DNA of 64,000 bases, from contig NZ_JAJFEQ010000009.1 of the NCBI RefSeq assembly GCF_020707265.1, positions 62,001-126,000 of the forward strand, given 5' to 3'. The notes beneath the pieces were generated by a model, which worked only from the letters and a program-made list of their open reading frames with translations, made no database searches and had not been told where the DNA came from. Numbering within the stretch: position 1 is the first letter of the stretch; every line of letters begins with the position of its first letter. A program made the position numbers and the translations under genes. Of the stretch, positions 7,435 through 15,629 are shown in pieces. The DNA comes from Massilia sp. IC2-477. GTDB lineage: Bacteria > Pseudomonadota > Gammaproteobacteria > Burkholderiales > Burkholderiaceae_D.

Positions 7435-9084
7435 ATGCCAGAGACGGCCCACACCTCCAGCCTGTCGTTCCGGATCACCCGGCTCGTGGTGCTGCTGGCG
7501 CTCGCCTCGGCCGCGCTGGCTGCCACAGCCGTGCTGTATCTACTGGACCAGCGCATGCGAAGCGCAGCCGGCGAACAGCAGCTCGCGCTGTTGAAAACGG
7601 TCGTGGCCTCGATCGACCTGCAGCTGGAAGCCAGGCGCTCGCTCCTGCGGGTAGTCGCCGAGCGGGTGGCGGCGGATGGCGCGCGCTCGCAGGACAGGGC
7701 CGACCTGCTGAAAGACTACCACTCCTTGAGGAGCGAATTTTCCAGCGTGCTGCTGTTCGACGGCGGCGGGCGTGTGCTGTCCAGCCTCGCGCATCCGGAT
7801 GCCGTCGGACAGCGCGCTACCGGGATGGACAGCCAGCTGCGCGAGCTGTTCAGCAGCGGGACGGGAGCGGCGTCGCGCGTACAGCTGAACGGGAGCGTAC
7901 GCATGCCTGCGCTGCTGATCCTGGAACCGGTGCGCGGCGCCGGCGGCGCGGTTCGCTACGCGCTGGCCGGCAGCGTCGACCCGCAGGGCGCCCGCATCGG
8001 CGGGCAGCTGGACGCACTTGCCCCCGGCCAGCGTGGCTATTTCTTCATTATCGACCTGGCCGGCACGATCTTGCATCACCCCGACAAGCGCCGCATCCTG
8101 ACGCAAGCGAGCGATGCCTGGCTGCGGGGGGCGTTGACGGGCTTCGAGGGCAGGCGGGAAGGTGTCGACGAGCGCGGCGAGCCGGCACTGCTCGCCTACA
8201 AGCGCCTGCGCGACCTGCCATGGATCGTCGGCGCCGTCCATCCGCTCGACGATGCGCTTGCCGGTGCGGTTGAAGCCAGGACCAGCGCCTGGTTCGCGGC
8301 AATGCTGGTCGCCATCGGCTCCGGCATCGCAGGCCTGGCCATGGCACTGCGCATTCTGCGCCCGTTCGACGAACTGCACCAGCAGGTCAGCGACATCGAG
8401 CGGGGCACGGCCGACGTCGACGAGCTCGACACCCGTCGCCAGGACGAGATAGGAACGCTGGGCCGGGCCTTACATGCGGTCGCGCGCAAATGCGCCGCGG
8501 CCGAGGACAAGCTGGCCAGGCTGGCCTTCACGGATGCGCTGACCGGCATTGCCAACCGCCGCATGCTCGAAGAAGCGCTCTCGCATGCGCTGGCCCGAAG
8601 CCGCCGCGCCGGGCGGATGGTGGCGGTAGCCTACCTGGACATCGATCACTTCAAATCCATCAACGACACCATGGGCCACCAGGCGGGTGACGCGGTACTG
8701 GTCGAATTTGCTGCGCGCCTGACGACCGCCGTCCGGGCCCACGACACGGTGGCCCGGCTCGCGGGCGACGAATTCATGGTCGTGTTCGATGGTGTGGCAG
8801 GCGTGGCGGAGGCGGAAGAAGCGGCCAGGCGCATCCTGGACTGCGTCCGGGGGAGCTTCGCCTACGGCAGCCGGAAGCTTCATGTGACTACCAGCATCGG
8901 TGTGGCGCTTCAACTGCCCGATGCGGCGCAGGGGGCGATGGAACTGATCGGGCGGGCCGATGCCGCCCTCTACCGTGCCAAGCGCAACGGCCGTAACCGG
9001 TACATGATCGACGCGGCAGAGGAAATCGCACCGGCGATCCCACATGCCGCGAGCTCGCGCAAGGTAGCGATGTCGTCGACTTAA
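7435..9084 (+). CDS. Membrane diguanylate cyclase (Cache-HAMP-GGDEF) with AGDEF active-site loop
   Basis: A 549-residue protein. A transmembrane helix at about 18-38 is followed by a periplasmic double-Cache-like domain, a second helix at about 283-305, a HAMP-like segment (LRPFDELHQQVSDIERG) and a C-terminal GGDEF domain starting near FTDALTGIANRR. The signature loop reads AGDEF rather than GGDEF; Ala at the first position is seen in some active cyclases, and the metal ligands (DIDHF and the loop Glu) are present. An RxxD inhibitory site is not clear. It would make c-di-GMP in response to a periplasmic ligand. It starts 25 nt after the hydrolase gene and is probably co-transcribed with it. 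Confidence 0.9.
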   Translation: MPETAHTSSLSFRITRLVVLLALASAALAATAVLYLLDQRMRSAAGEQQLALLKTVVASIDLQLEARRSLLRVVAERVAADGARSQDRADLLKDYHSLRSEFSSVLLFDGGGRVLSSLAHPDAVGQRATGMDSQLRELFSSGTGAASRVQLNGSVRMPALLILEPVRGAGGAVRYALAGSVDPQGARIGGQLDALAPGQRGYFFIIDLAGTILHHPDKRRILTQASDAWLRGALTGFEGRREGVDERGEPALLAYKRLRDLPWIVGAVHPLDDALAGAVEARTSAWFAAMLVAIGSGIAGLAMALRILRPFDELHQQVSDIERGTADVDELDTRRQDEIGTLGRALHAVARKCAAAEDKLARLAFTDALTGIANRRMLEEALSHALARSRRAGRMVAVAYLDIDHFKSINDTMGHQAGDAVLVEFAARLTTAVRAHDTVARLAGDEFMVVFDGVAGVAEAEEAARRILDCVRGSFAYGSRKLHVTTSIGVALQLPDAAQGAMELIGRADAALYRAKRNGRNRYMIDAAEEIAPAIPHAASSRKVAMSST

Positions 9085-9092
9085 GGAATCTG

Positions 9093-9111
9093 ATCGATCA
9101 ATTTGATCGAT
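9093..9111. promoter_or_regulatory. 19-bp palindrome, probable operator of the following hydrolase gene
   Basis: ATCGATCAA, one central T, then TTGATCGAT: a perfect 9-bp inverted repeat. It lies 9 bp after the diguanylate cyclase stop and just upstream of a -10-like TAGCTT at 9126-9131. Position and symmetry suggest a dimeric repressor site of MarR/TetR type. There is no GC stem or U-tract, so a terminator is unlikely. Confidence 0.45.
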
Positions 9112-9177
9112 ACGGGCCCGCATCCTAGCTTTTACCTATGTGCTGCACTCCGCAGCCCTTCACTGAAAGGAAGCATC

Positions 9178-10029
9178 ATGGCCATCTACCAGGCAGACCA
9201 GGCGGCAAGCTGTTTCGTTACCGTAGGCGGCGACAGCATCGCTTACCGCAAGATCGGCGCCGGCAGCCCGCTGCTGCTCACCAACCGCCTGCGCGGCACG
9301 CTCGATACCTGGGATCCGCTGTTTCTGGAAGGCCTCGCGCAAGAGCACACCGTCATCACTTTCGACTACCCCGGCGTCGGCTATTCCGGCGGCGTCCTGC
9401 CGACCGATCTCGACGCGCTCGGCCGCCTGGTCATCGGCCTTGCCGACGCGCTCGGCCTGGACCGCTTCGCCATCGGCGGCTGGTCCTGGGGCGGCATTGT
9501 CGCGCAGGTCGTCGTGACCGACCACCCCGAACGCCTGACGCAAGCCGTTATCATGGGCGCCAACCCGCCCGGCAAGAACGAGATCCCGATCCAGCAGGCC
9601 TTTCTCGATCGCGCCCTGAAACCGGTGAACGACCTGGCCGACGAGGAAGTGCTGTTCTTCGTTCCGGATTCGCCGCGCAGCGTGGCGGCTGCCCGCGCAT
9701 CGCACGAGCGCATCCATGCCCGTCCCGGCGTGGTCGACCGGATCCCGTCGACCATGCCCGAGTTCATGCGCTATTTCAAGGCGGTCGAAGGCTTCCGCAG
9801 CGATGAGGAAGACCGGCGCGGGGCACTTGCCGGCACGAGCGTTCCCATCCTGCTTCTGTGCGGCGACCATGACATCAGCGCGGCAGCGGGCAACTGGTAC
9901 CCGATGATCGGAGCGTTCCCCAGAGCCCAGTTGCTCGTGCTGGGGGATGCCGGCCACGCCCCGCAGCATGAATACCCGGAGCTCGCGGCACGCTATATCA
10001 ACACCTTCCTGGACGCCGGCACCAGCTGA
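9178..10029 (+). CDS. Alpha/beta hydrolase
   Basis: A 283-residue cytoplasmic alpha/beta hydrolase without signal peptide. The nucleophile elbow is GGWSWGG, the fold's second strand region is TFDYPGVGYSGG, the acid is in LLCGDHDIS and the His in LGDAGHAPQHE. Related enzymes include carboxylic-ester hydrolases and epoxide- or C-C-bond hydrolases; the substrate cannot be read from the sequence. The chosen ATG follows AAAGGAAGC; an in-frame upstream extension to 9103 has no ribosome-binding site and overlaps the palindrome at 9093-9111. It appears monocistronic. Confidence 0.85.
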   Translation: MAIYQADQAASCFVTVGGDSIAYRKIGAGSPLLLTNRLRGTLDTWDPLFLEGLAQEHTVITFDYPGVGYSGGVLPTDLDALGRLVIGLADALGLDRFAIGGWSWGGIVAQVVVTDHPERLTQAVIMGANPPGKNEIPIQQAFLDRALKPVNDLADEEVLFFVPDSPRSVAAARASHERIHARPGVVDRIPSTMPEFMRYFKAVEGFRSDEEDRRGALAGTSVPILLLCGDHDISAAAGNWYPMIGAFPRAQLLVLGDAGHAPQHEYPELAARYINTFLDAGTS

Positions 10030-10194
10030 GAACAGGCAAGCCGCGCTGCCAGTGCACGGCCATCACCCATACGCCACCCCCGATCGAGCCTAGCGCGGGT
10101 CCGATCCGGCCGCTAAGCTGGTCTTCGAGCCCTCCTTCAATGCCGGCGCTTGCGATGCACCGGCGGGACGGGTGCTTCTAGACGGGGGATGATC

Positions 10195-10578
10195 ATGGCA
10201 AGCGGCATGCAACTACAGGGAAGCTACGCCTTCCTGGATTTCGAACTGGTTCCGGCCCGGCGCCGGCTGCTCAAGGGAGAGCTGGCGGTCGCAATCGGCG
10301 ACCGTGCGTTTGATCTGCTGGTGCTCTTCGCCAGCCGGCCGGGCGAGGTATTGAGCAGCGAAACGCTGATGCGGGCGGTATGGCCGAATTCCGTGGTGGA
10401 GGAGGTCAACCTGCGGGTCCAGGTCGCCGGGCTACGTCGACTGCTCGGCGGCGAAGCCCGGCCCTGCATCGCCACCGTTCCGGGACGTGGCTACTGCTTT
10501 ACGGCGCCGGTACGGCGCCTCGAACCCATGCTTCTGCCCGAAGCGGTGTGCCGGTGGCGGCATGAGGCTCTGGCATGA
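10195..10578 (+). CDS. Stand-alone winged-helix DNA-binding protein (OmpR/PhoB type), first of a pair
   Basis: About 127 residues consisting almost only of a Trans_reg_C winged-helix domain: start FLDFELVPARRRLL, recognition region EEVNLRVQVAGLRRLLG, and wing IATVPGRGYCFTAPV. There is no receiver, ATPase or transmembrane segment. A GGGGGA ribosome-binding site precedes ATG 10195. Its TGA overlaps the ATG of a second protein of the same kind (ATGA), so the two are translationally coupled and may work as a pair. It is a candidate to bind the 10-bp TTCAC repeats found at five promoters nearby. It could instead be a remnant of a longer ATPase-type regulator, though the frame is intact. Confidence 0.8.
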   Translation: MASGMQLQGSYAFLDFELVPARRRLLKGELAVAIGDRAFDLLVLFASRPGEVLSSETLMRAVWPNSVVEEVNLRVQVAGLRRLLGGEARPCIATVPGRGYCFTAPVRRLEPMLLPEAVCRWRHEALA

Positions 10579-10928
10579 ATGCGGCGGGCATCGAGGCGGT
10601 TCCGGACAAGGCGCCGCTGCTCACCTTCGGTCGCTTCCGCCTCGACACCGCGCGCGGACTGCTGTACCGTGACGATGCGCCGCTGGCGCCGGGAGGCCGC
10701 GCGCTCGAGCTCTTGCTGGTGCTGACGCAGCGCGCCGGCGAAGTACTCGGCCACCGTGAACTCGAACGCGCAATCTGGGCGCAGGAGGTCGACGCCAGCA
10801 ACCTGCGCGCGCAGGTGGTCCGGCTCCGCAGGGCGCTCGACGACGGCGCGGAGGGACGGCACTACATCGCCAACGTGGCCGGACGCGGCTACGCCTTTGT
10901 CGGCCCGATCGAACGCATTTCCGCCTGA
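10575..10928 (+). CDS. Stand-alone winged-helix DNA-binding protein, second of a pair
   Basis: 117 residues, again one Trans_reg_C winged-helix domain: LLTFGRFRLDTARGLL, helix VDASNLRAQVVRLRRALDD, and wing IANVAGRGYAFVGPIE near the C-terminus. Only about 15 residues precede the domain and 5 follow it. The ATG overlaps the preceding stop as ATGA. It differs considerably from its partner, so this is either an old duplication or two separate recruits. It ends 10 bp before the convergent MocR gene, leaving no room for a missing C-terminal ATPase domain. Confidence 0.8.
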   Translation: MNAAGIEAVPDKAPLLTFGRFRLDTARGLLYRDDAPLAPGGRALELLLVLTQRAGEVLGHRELERAIWAQEVDASNLRAQVVRLRRALDDGAEGRHYIANVAGRGYAFVGPIERISA

Positions 10929-10938
10929 ACCAGGCGGT

Positions 10939-12234
10939 TCAGGCAAGGATGCGCGCCAGATCGGCTGCCAGGCGGCGGCACTGCTCCGGCTCGATCCGGG
11001 CGGTGGTGATACGCAAGCCGCCCGCCGGCGCGCCGAGCGCGAACGCATCGCCATGGCGCACCAGCCAGCCCACCCGGGCCAGGGCCTGGGCTGCTTCGCG
11101 GTCGCCCGCAGGCATGGGAACCCAGAGGTTCAGCCCATCGCCGTCCCCGGCGCAAGCGATGCCCTCGGCGAGCAAGGCGGCTTCCAGCGCCTGGCGCCGC
11201 CGCACGTAGTCGGCGCGCGCGCCTTCCAGCAGGCGGATGTTGTCCGGATCAGTGACGGCCGCTTCCACCACGTCCTGCAGCAAATGGCTGACCCAGTTCG
11301 TGCCCGGCGCCAGGCGCTGGCGCAGCTGGCGCGCGCTCGAGGCGTCGCTGGCGACCGCGGCCACCCGGATGTCCGGCCCCAGCAGCTTGGAGAACGAGCG
11401 CACCAGTGCCCAGCGGCCCGCATTGCGCGGAAGGACCGAATGGTAGTCGTGCTTCGACAGCAGCGAGAAATGGTCGTCGACGATGACCAGCACGTTCGGA
11501 TGCCTGGCCAGCACCCGGGACAGGGCCCGCGCACGTTTGCCGCTCAGGCTGCAGCCGGTCGGGTTGTGCGCGCGCGGCGTGAGGATCACCGCCCGCGCCC
11601 CTTGCGCAAGAGCGGCTTCCAGCGCCTCCACCTGCATGCCTTCGCCGTCCACGGGTACGCCCAGCGCCCGCAGTCGCGCGTTGCGCAGCAGGTTGATGCT
11701 GCTGAGAAAGCACGGGGTTTCGACGGCCACGGGATCGCCCGCCATCAGCTCGAGGGCCAACAGGCGCTCGATGGCATCGACCGCGCCGTGGGTCAGGTCG
11801 ACCTCGAAAGGCGTGGGACAATCCGGGGCGAACCAGCGGCGGACATGGCTTTCCAGCGTGGGGTTGACGGTCGGGGCGCCATACAGGCGCGGCTGGTAAG
11901 GCCGGGCCCCGAGGGCTGCACCGAGGTCGGGCAGCCAGGCCGGGTTCGGATTGCCGTCGGCCAGGTCGACCAGCGGTGTTTCCGCCGCCGCCCCTTCCTG
12001 TTCGCCGCCGCGCCACGGATCGCGGATGATGGTGCCGAGCCGCCCCTGGGTGAAGGCGATGCCCGAGGTCACCAGGCGCCGGTAGGCGCTCGCCACCGTA
12101 TTGCGGTTGACGCCCAGCGCGACGGCCAGCTCGCGCACGGGCGGCAAGGAGTCGCCGGCGCGCAGTTGGCGCGCCTGGATCATGCTGCGCACGCATTCGA
12201 AAATTTCTGAGGCAGTCTTGCCTTGGATGTTCAT
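10939..12234 (-). CDS. MocR-type regulator: GntR winged helix fused to class I aminotransferase domain
   Basis: A 431-residue GntR/MocR protein. Residues about 1-70 form the winged helix ([37 protein letters not shown]). Residues about 85-431 are a fold-type I PLP domain with a PLP-binding Lys in [13 protein letters not shown] and the HNPTG motif. The N-terminus resembles PtsJ-type MocR regulators. MocR proteins use PLP or an aldimine as effector and usually control neighbouring amino-acid or vitamin-B6 genes. Here it is the last gene of a same-strand run: amidotransferase, 81-aa protein, aminotransferase, MocR (56-bp gap), which suggests it regulates this operon. Confidence 0.88.
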   Translation of the reverse strand: MNIQGKTASEIFECVRSMIQARQLRAGDSLPPVRELAVALGVNRNTVASAYRRLVTSGIAFTQGRLGTIIRDPWRGGEQEGAAAETPLVDLADGNPNPAWLPDLGAALGARPYQPRLYGAPTVNPTLESHVRRWFAPDCPTPFEVDLTHGAVDAIERLLALELMAGDPVAVETPCFLSSINLLRNARLRALGVPVDGEGMQVEALEAALAQGARAVILTPRAHNPTGCSLSGKRARALSRVLARHPNVLVIVDDHFSLLSKHDYHSVLPRNAGRWALVRSFSKLLGPDIRVAAVASDASSARQLRQRLAPGTNWVSHLLQDVVEAAVTDPDNIRLLEGARADYVRRRQALEAALLAEGIACAGDGDGLNLWVPMPAGDREAAQALARVGWLVRHGDAFALGAPAGGLRITTARIEPEQCRRLAADLARILA

Positions 12235-12289
12235 ACGCTCCTGTGGCGGGGTGGCTGGGCAGCGCGCATTCTGCCACAGCAGTCCAGGC

Positions 12290-13457
12290 TCAGCGCAGCA
12301 ATCGCACCACCCGGCAGCCGATTTCGTCGATTTCCGCCTCGCTGCAGACCAGCGGCGGAAGCAGGCGGATCGTGCTGCCCCGGCTGACGGTGATGAGCAG
12401 GCGCTCCTCGTGCAGCGCGCGTTCGACCAGTTCGCTGCAGTTCCGGTCGAGCTCGACCGCGACCATCAGGCCCTGGCCGCGGATGGCGACCAGGCCCGGC
12501 GCCTGCGCCAGGCCTTCGCGCAGCCGGGCCAGCAGGCGCTCGCCCAACAGCGCGGCGCGGCAGGTCTTCGCGTTCCATGATATCGATGACCGTGCAGGCA
12601 ACACGGCTGGCAAGCGGGTTGCCGCCAAAGGTGGAACCATGGGTCCCCGGCGAGAACAGCGCCGCCGCCTCATCCCGCGCCAGGCAGGCCCCGATCGGGA
12701 TGCCGTTGCCAAGCCCTTTCGCCAGGGTGATCACATCCGGAACGATGCTGGCATGCTGGAAGCCGAACCAGGCCCCGGTGCGGCCCATGCCGGTCTGGAC
12801 TTCGTCGATCATCAGGAGCCAGCCATGCCGGTCGCACTCCTCGCGCAAGGCGCGCAGATAGTCGGGCGAGGCCGCGCGCACGCCGCCTTCGCCCTGGACC
12901 GGTTCGACCAGCACCGCCACGATGTCGGGCGTAGCCTGCGCGGCCGCGCGCACTGCGGCGATATCGTCGTAGGGCACTCTGGTGAAGCCGGGCATCAGCG
13001 GCTCGAAACCGCGCTGGACCGCCGGATTGCCCGTGGCCGCCAATGTCGCCAGCGTGCGGCCGTGGAAGCTGTTTTCCATGACCAGCACCTGCGGCTGGGC
13101 GATCCCGCGCCGCCCCGCGTGCAGGCGCGCCAGCTTGAGCGCAGCTTCGTTGGCTTCCGCGCCGGAATTGCAGAAGAAGGCGCGTTGCATCCCCGAGATC
13201 CGGCACAGGCGGGCGCCGAGACGCTCCTGCCAGCCGATGCCGAACAGGTTGGAAGTATGTAACAGCAGCCAGGCCTGCTCGGCGATCACGGTCGCGATCT
13301 CGGGGTGGGCGTGCCCAAGGTTGGTCACCGCGACGCCCGAGATGGCGTCCAGGTATTCGGTGTCGTCTTCGTCCCAGAGCCGCGCCCCGGCGCCGCGTGC
13401 GAAGGATACCGCCTGGCGCGCATAGGTCTGCATCAGGTAATGGTCCTGCTTGCTCAT
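12290..13457 (-). pseudogene. Class III PLP aminotransferase (acetylornithine/GABA type), frameshifted
   Basis: From ATG 13457 the frame encodes a normal class III aminotransferase start: [54 protein letters not shown], and the PLP Lys in [10 protein letters not shown]. After [10 protein letters not shown] (about 12543-12569) the family sequence continues in another frame as [15 protein letters not shown]... to a stop at 12290. The original frame runs on as unrelated Arg/Gly-rich residues. Joined, the product is about 388 residues, normal for ArgD-like enzymes. The break lies in a GC-repeat run and could be a true mutation or a sequencing error. The ATG overlaps the stop of the upstream 81-aa gene (ATGA) after GGAGGA. 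Confidence 0.8.
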
Positions 13458-13699
13458 CCGAGGTCCTCCAGCGTCGCCGCTTCGAACACCGGCTCGCTGC
13501 TGACCAGGCGCATGCCGGCCGGGCCGCTCTCGATCAGGCGGCGTTCGTCGCGGGCAGCGAGATACTCCAGACGGTACTCCCGGGCCGCGCCGAGCAGGGC
13601 GGCGAGCTCCCTGGCAGCGTCCCGCGCCCACGGTGTGGCCGATTCGAAATGCCCCAGCAGCTTGCCGTGGCGCCAGATATTGATGCGGTAGACAGACAT
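13454..13699 (-). CDS. Small conserved-looking protein of unknown function (81 aa)
   Basis: 81 residues, no signal peptide or membrane segment, no family recognised. It begins [20 protein letters not shown], has a helical, Ala/Arg-rich centre, and ends in an acidic EAATLEDLG. Support for it being a real gene: it fills the space between the amidotransferase and the aminotransferase, has its own ATG 37 bp after the amidotransferase stop, and its TGA overlaps the aminotransferase ATG. It may be an accessory subunit or specificity protein for one of these enzymes (inference from position only). Confidence 0.7.
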   Translation of the reverse strand: MSVYRINIWRHGKLLGHFESATPWARDAARELAALLGAAREYRLEYLAARDERRLIESGPAGMRLVSSEPVFEAATLEDLG

Positions 13700-13736
13700 G
13701 ATGATTCCTTAAATGAAGAAAAAGTGGCGACTGGGC

Positions 13737-14441
13737 TCAAGCGGTTTCTGCTTGGTCGAGCCATGCGCTGAAGACGGCACTGGAGCCGGCCGCCAGTCGC
13801 GCCTGCGCTGCCTGCGCCGCCTCGCGCAGTGCGCTTGGTGCGATGCCCGCCTGGCCGAGTTCGCAGGCGTGGCCGAGCAGCCAGCGTTCGATGCGGGCGG
13901 CGTCCGCCTCGAGGTGGAACTGCAGGCCGAGTACCTGCTTGCCGAGAGCGAAAGCCTGGTTCGGGCAAGTAGCGGTGGCGGCGAGGCGCACAGCGCCTGG
14001 CGGAATGTCGAACTGGTCGCCATGCCAGTGGAGCACCGGACAGTCCCCAAGCAAGGCCAGGGGCGAATTCTCGCTTTCCGGCATCAGGGCCAGCGGCGCG
14101 AATCCGATTTCCTTGACCCCCATCGGATACACAGGTGCACCGCAGGCGCGCGCAATCAGTTGCGCACCCAGGCAGATCCCGAGCAGGGGACGGCCGCTTG
14201 CCAGGCGCGCGCGTACCAGGGCGAGCTCGCCTTCCAGGAACGGATAAGCGTCGTCGTCAAAGGCGCCGATCGGACCGCCGAGGACCACCACCAGCTCGGG
14301 TGCGGCCGCTTGCGCTAGCGGCATGGCGTCCACGGCCGGATCGAGGTAGCGCACGGCATAACCGCGCTGCGCAAGCAGCGGCTCGAGCGTGCCGAGGTCT
14401 TCGAAATGAAGGTGGCGGATGACGAGTGCGGTCTTGTTCAT
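13737..14441 (-). CDS. Class I glutamine amidotransferase-like protein
   Basis: 234 residues with the class I (triad) amidotransferase fold: oxyanion segment VVLGGPIGAFDDD, nucleophile Cys90 in LLGICLGAQL, and His176/Glu178 in LQFHLEAD. It is a stand-alone GuaA-N-like domain of the COG0518 kind, often found with amino-acid or polyamine genes. It may hydrolyse glutamine or a gamma-glutamyl compound; gamma-glutamyl conjugate hydrolysis would fit an adjoining class III aminotransferase (inference). ATG 14441 follows AGGAG. It is the first gene of the four-gene minus-strand unit. The upstream region contains a 12-bp palindrome at 14513-14524. Confidence 0.85.
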   Translation of the reverse strand: MNKTALVIRHLHFEDLGTLEPLLAQRGYAVRYLDPAVDAMPLAQAAAPELVVVLGGPIGAFDDDAYPFLEGELALVRARLASGRPLLGICLGAQLIARACGAPVYPMGVKEIGFAPLALMPESENSPLALLGDCPVLHWHGDQFDIPPGAVRLAATATCPNQAFALGKQVLGLQFHLEADAARIERWLLGHACELGQAGIAPSALREAAQAAQARLAAGSSAVFSAWLDQAETA

Positions 14442-14512
14442 GGTAGGGCTCCTGGAAGAGGGGGGCGGCGCTGCGGCAAGCAGCAAGGTGCGTTTCGCGA
14501 ACGGTCTGTAAA

Positions 14513-14524
14513 TGTCCTAGGACA
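14513..14524. promoter_or_regulatory. 12-bp perfect palindrome TGTCCTAGGACA
   Basis: A perfect palindrome in the 249-bp divergent region between the amidotransferase and the 62-aa protein gene. It is surrounded by the only AT-rich stretch of that region. It could be an operator for either unit, but no second copy was seen and short palindromes arise by chance. Confidence 0.25.
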
Positions 14525-14690
14525 AAAATTATCGCACAGCTTTTCCGATGCTGCTGGCGCAGCTCCATCCGCTAAATGGTGTGAAGAGTGTGCATGGAAG
14601 CGTTGCCGGGTGAGCATGGCCCGGCACGTCTGGACTATGCTGCAAGGACAGGCGGCGATCGGCCTGGGGTACAGGATCAGGAGAACCGTG

Positions 14691-14879
14691 ATGAAAAATC
14701 TTCAAACAGCCTCACCGGACGACGTCCGCTGGGTTCCTGCGCTGTTGCGCAACAGGGATCAAGGCGAGGACGCCCTCGACGAAGCCCTGAGCGATTCCTT
14801 TCCAGCGAGCGACCCGGTCGCACTGTCCATTACGGCGATCGACGTGCGTGCGACGGCCTGCGCGCCACTGGAGGATTGA
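14691..14879 (+). CDS. Small protein with DEALSDSFPASDP motif (62 aa)
   Basis: 62 residues, soluble, acidic. The motif ALDEALSDSFPASDPVAL resembles a sequence common at the end of many small uncharacterised bacterial proteins; its function is not known to me. Start ATG 14691 follows CAGGAG at 7-nt spacing, and the stop lies 3 nt before the first cytochrome c gene, so it is probably the leader gene of the oxidase operon. It has no haem motif or membrane segment. Confidence 0.65.
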   Translation: MKNLQTASPDDVRWVPALLRNRDQGEDALDEALSDSFPASDPVALSITAIDVRATACAPLED

Positions 14880-14882
14880 AGC

Positions 14883-15629
14883 ATGGCCGGTGCCGGCACA
14901 GCGGTGCGCGTCGTGCTGTGCGGCTGCGCGCTGGCATGCGCGCTCGCGCCGCCGGTTCGCGCCGCCAGCCAGTCCGCGTCGTCGCGGCTGCCGGATACGA
15001 TGGAGGCGCGAGTCGCGGCCTGCATTGGATGCCACGGCAAGGCCGGGCGCGGGGTGGCGAACGTCTATTTCCCGCGCCTGGCGGGCAAGCCGGCCGGCTA
15101 CCTGTATCACCAGTTGCTGGCCTTCCGCGACGGGCGCCGCAAGTACGTGCCGATGAACTACCTGCTCGCCTATCTGCCGGACGCCTATCTCTACAAGATG
15201 GCGCAATACTTCGCAGCCCAGGATCCGGGTGCGTTTCCACAGGCCGCACCGGCGCCGTCCGGGCAGGCGCTGGAGGCCGGACGACGCATCGCCACGGGGG
15301 GCATTCCCGAGCGCGGCGTACCGGCCTGCGCCAGTTGCCACGGCGACGAGCTGGCGGGACGCGAGCCCGGCATTCCCGGCCTGCTCGGCCTGCGCGCCGA
15401 CTACCTGAGCGCGCAGCTGGGCGCCTGGCGCTACGGAGTGCGCACCGCGCTCGCGCCCGACTGCATGCAGCTGGTCGCTGCGCGCCTGGACGAGGCGGAA
15501 GTGGCAGCCGTATCGGCGTGGCTCGCCTCGCGTCCCGTGACGCGGACGCGCCCGACGCCGCGCACCGGCCGGGCCCTGCCTCTGCCCTGCGGCGGCCAGG
15601 ACGCGCCGCTGCCGGTGCCGCGGCCGTGA
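14883..15629 (+). CDS. Dihaem cytochrome c (c4-like)
   Basis: 248 residues. A signal peptide (about 1-28, ending PPVRAA) is followed by two c-type domains with CIGCH and CASCH haem sites, about 110 residues apart, as in cytochrome c4. It would carry electrons in the periplasm towards the oxidase encoded downstream. The C-terminal 25 residues are Pro/Arg-rich and lie beyond the second haem domain. Its TGA overlaps the GTG start of the next cytochrome (GTGA). Start ATG is 3 nt after the 62-aa gene's stop. Confidence 0.88.
   Translation: MAGAGTAVRVVLCGCALACALAPPVRAASQSASSRLPDTMEARVAACIGCHGKAGRGVANVYFPRLAGKPAGYLYHQLLAFRDGRRKYVPMNYLLAYLPDAYLYKMAQYFAAQDPGAFPQAAPAPSGQALEAGRRIATGGIPERGVPACASCHGDELAGREPGIPGLLGLRADYLSAQLGAWRYGVRTALAPDCMQLVAARLDEAEVAAVSAWLASRPVTRTRPTPRTGRALPLPCGGQDAPLPVPRP

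Noticed and set aside
9093..9111. The 19-bp palindrome read as a terminator for the diguanylate cyclase gene
   Set aside because: The arms are AT-rich with a 1-nt centre and there is no U-tract; an operator fits better.
10081..10119. GATCGAGCC/GATCCGGCC repeats before the winged-helix pair as an autoregulatory site
   Set aside because: Repeats are 21 bp apart, degenerate and unlike the TTCAC arrays; GATC-rich words are common at this GC content.
14579..14597. GTGTGAAG/GTGTGCAT repeat as a sixth TTCAC-type site
   Set aside because: Spacing is 9 rather than 10 bp, and no -10 box lies 26-28 bp beyond it on the strand that would read TTCAC.
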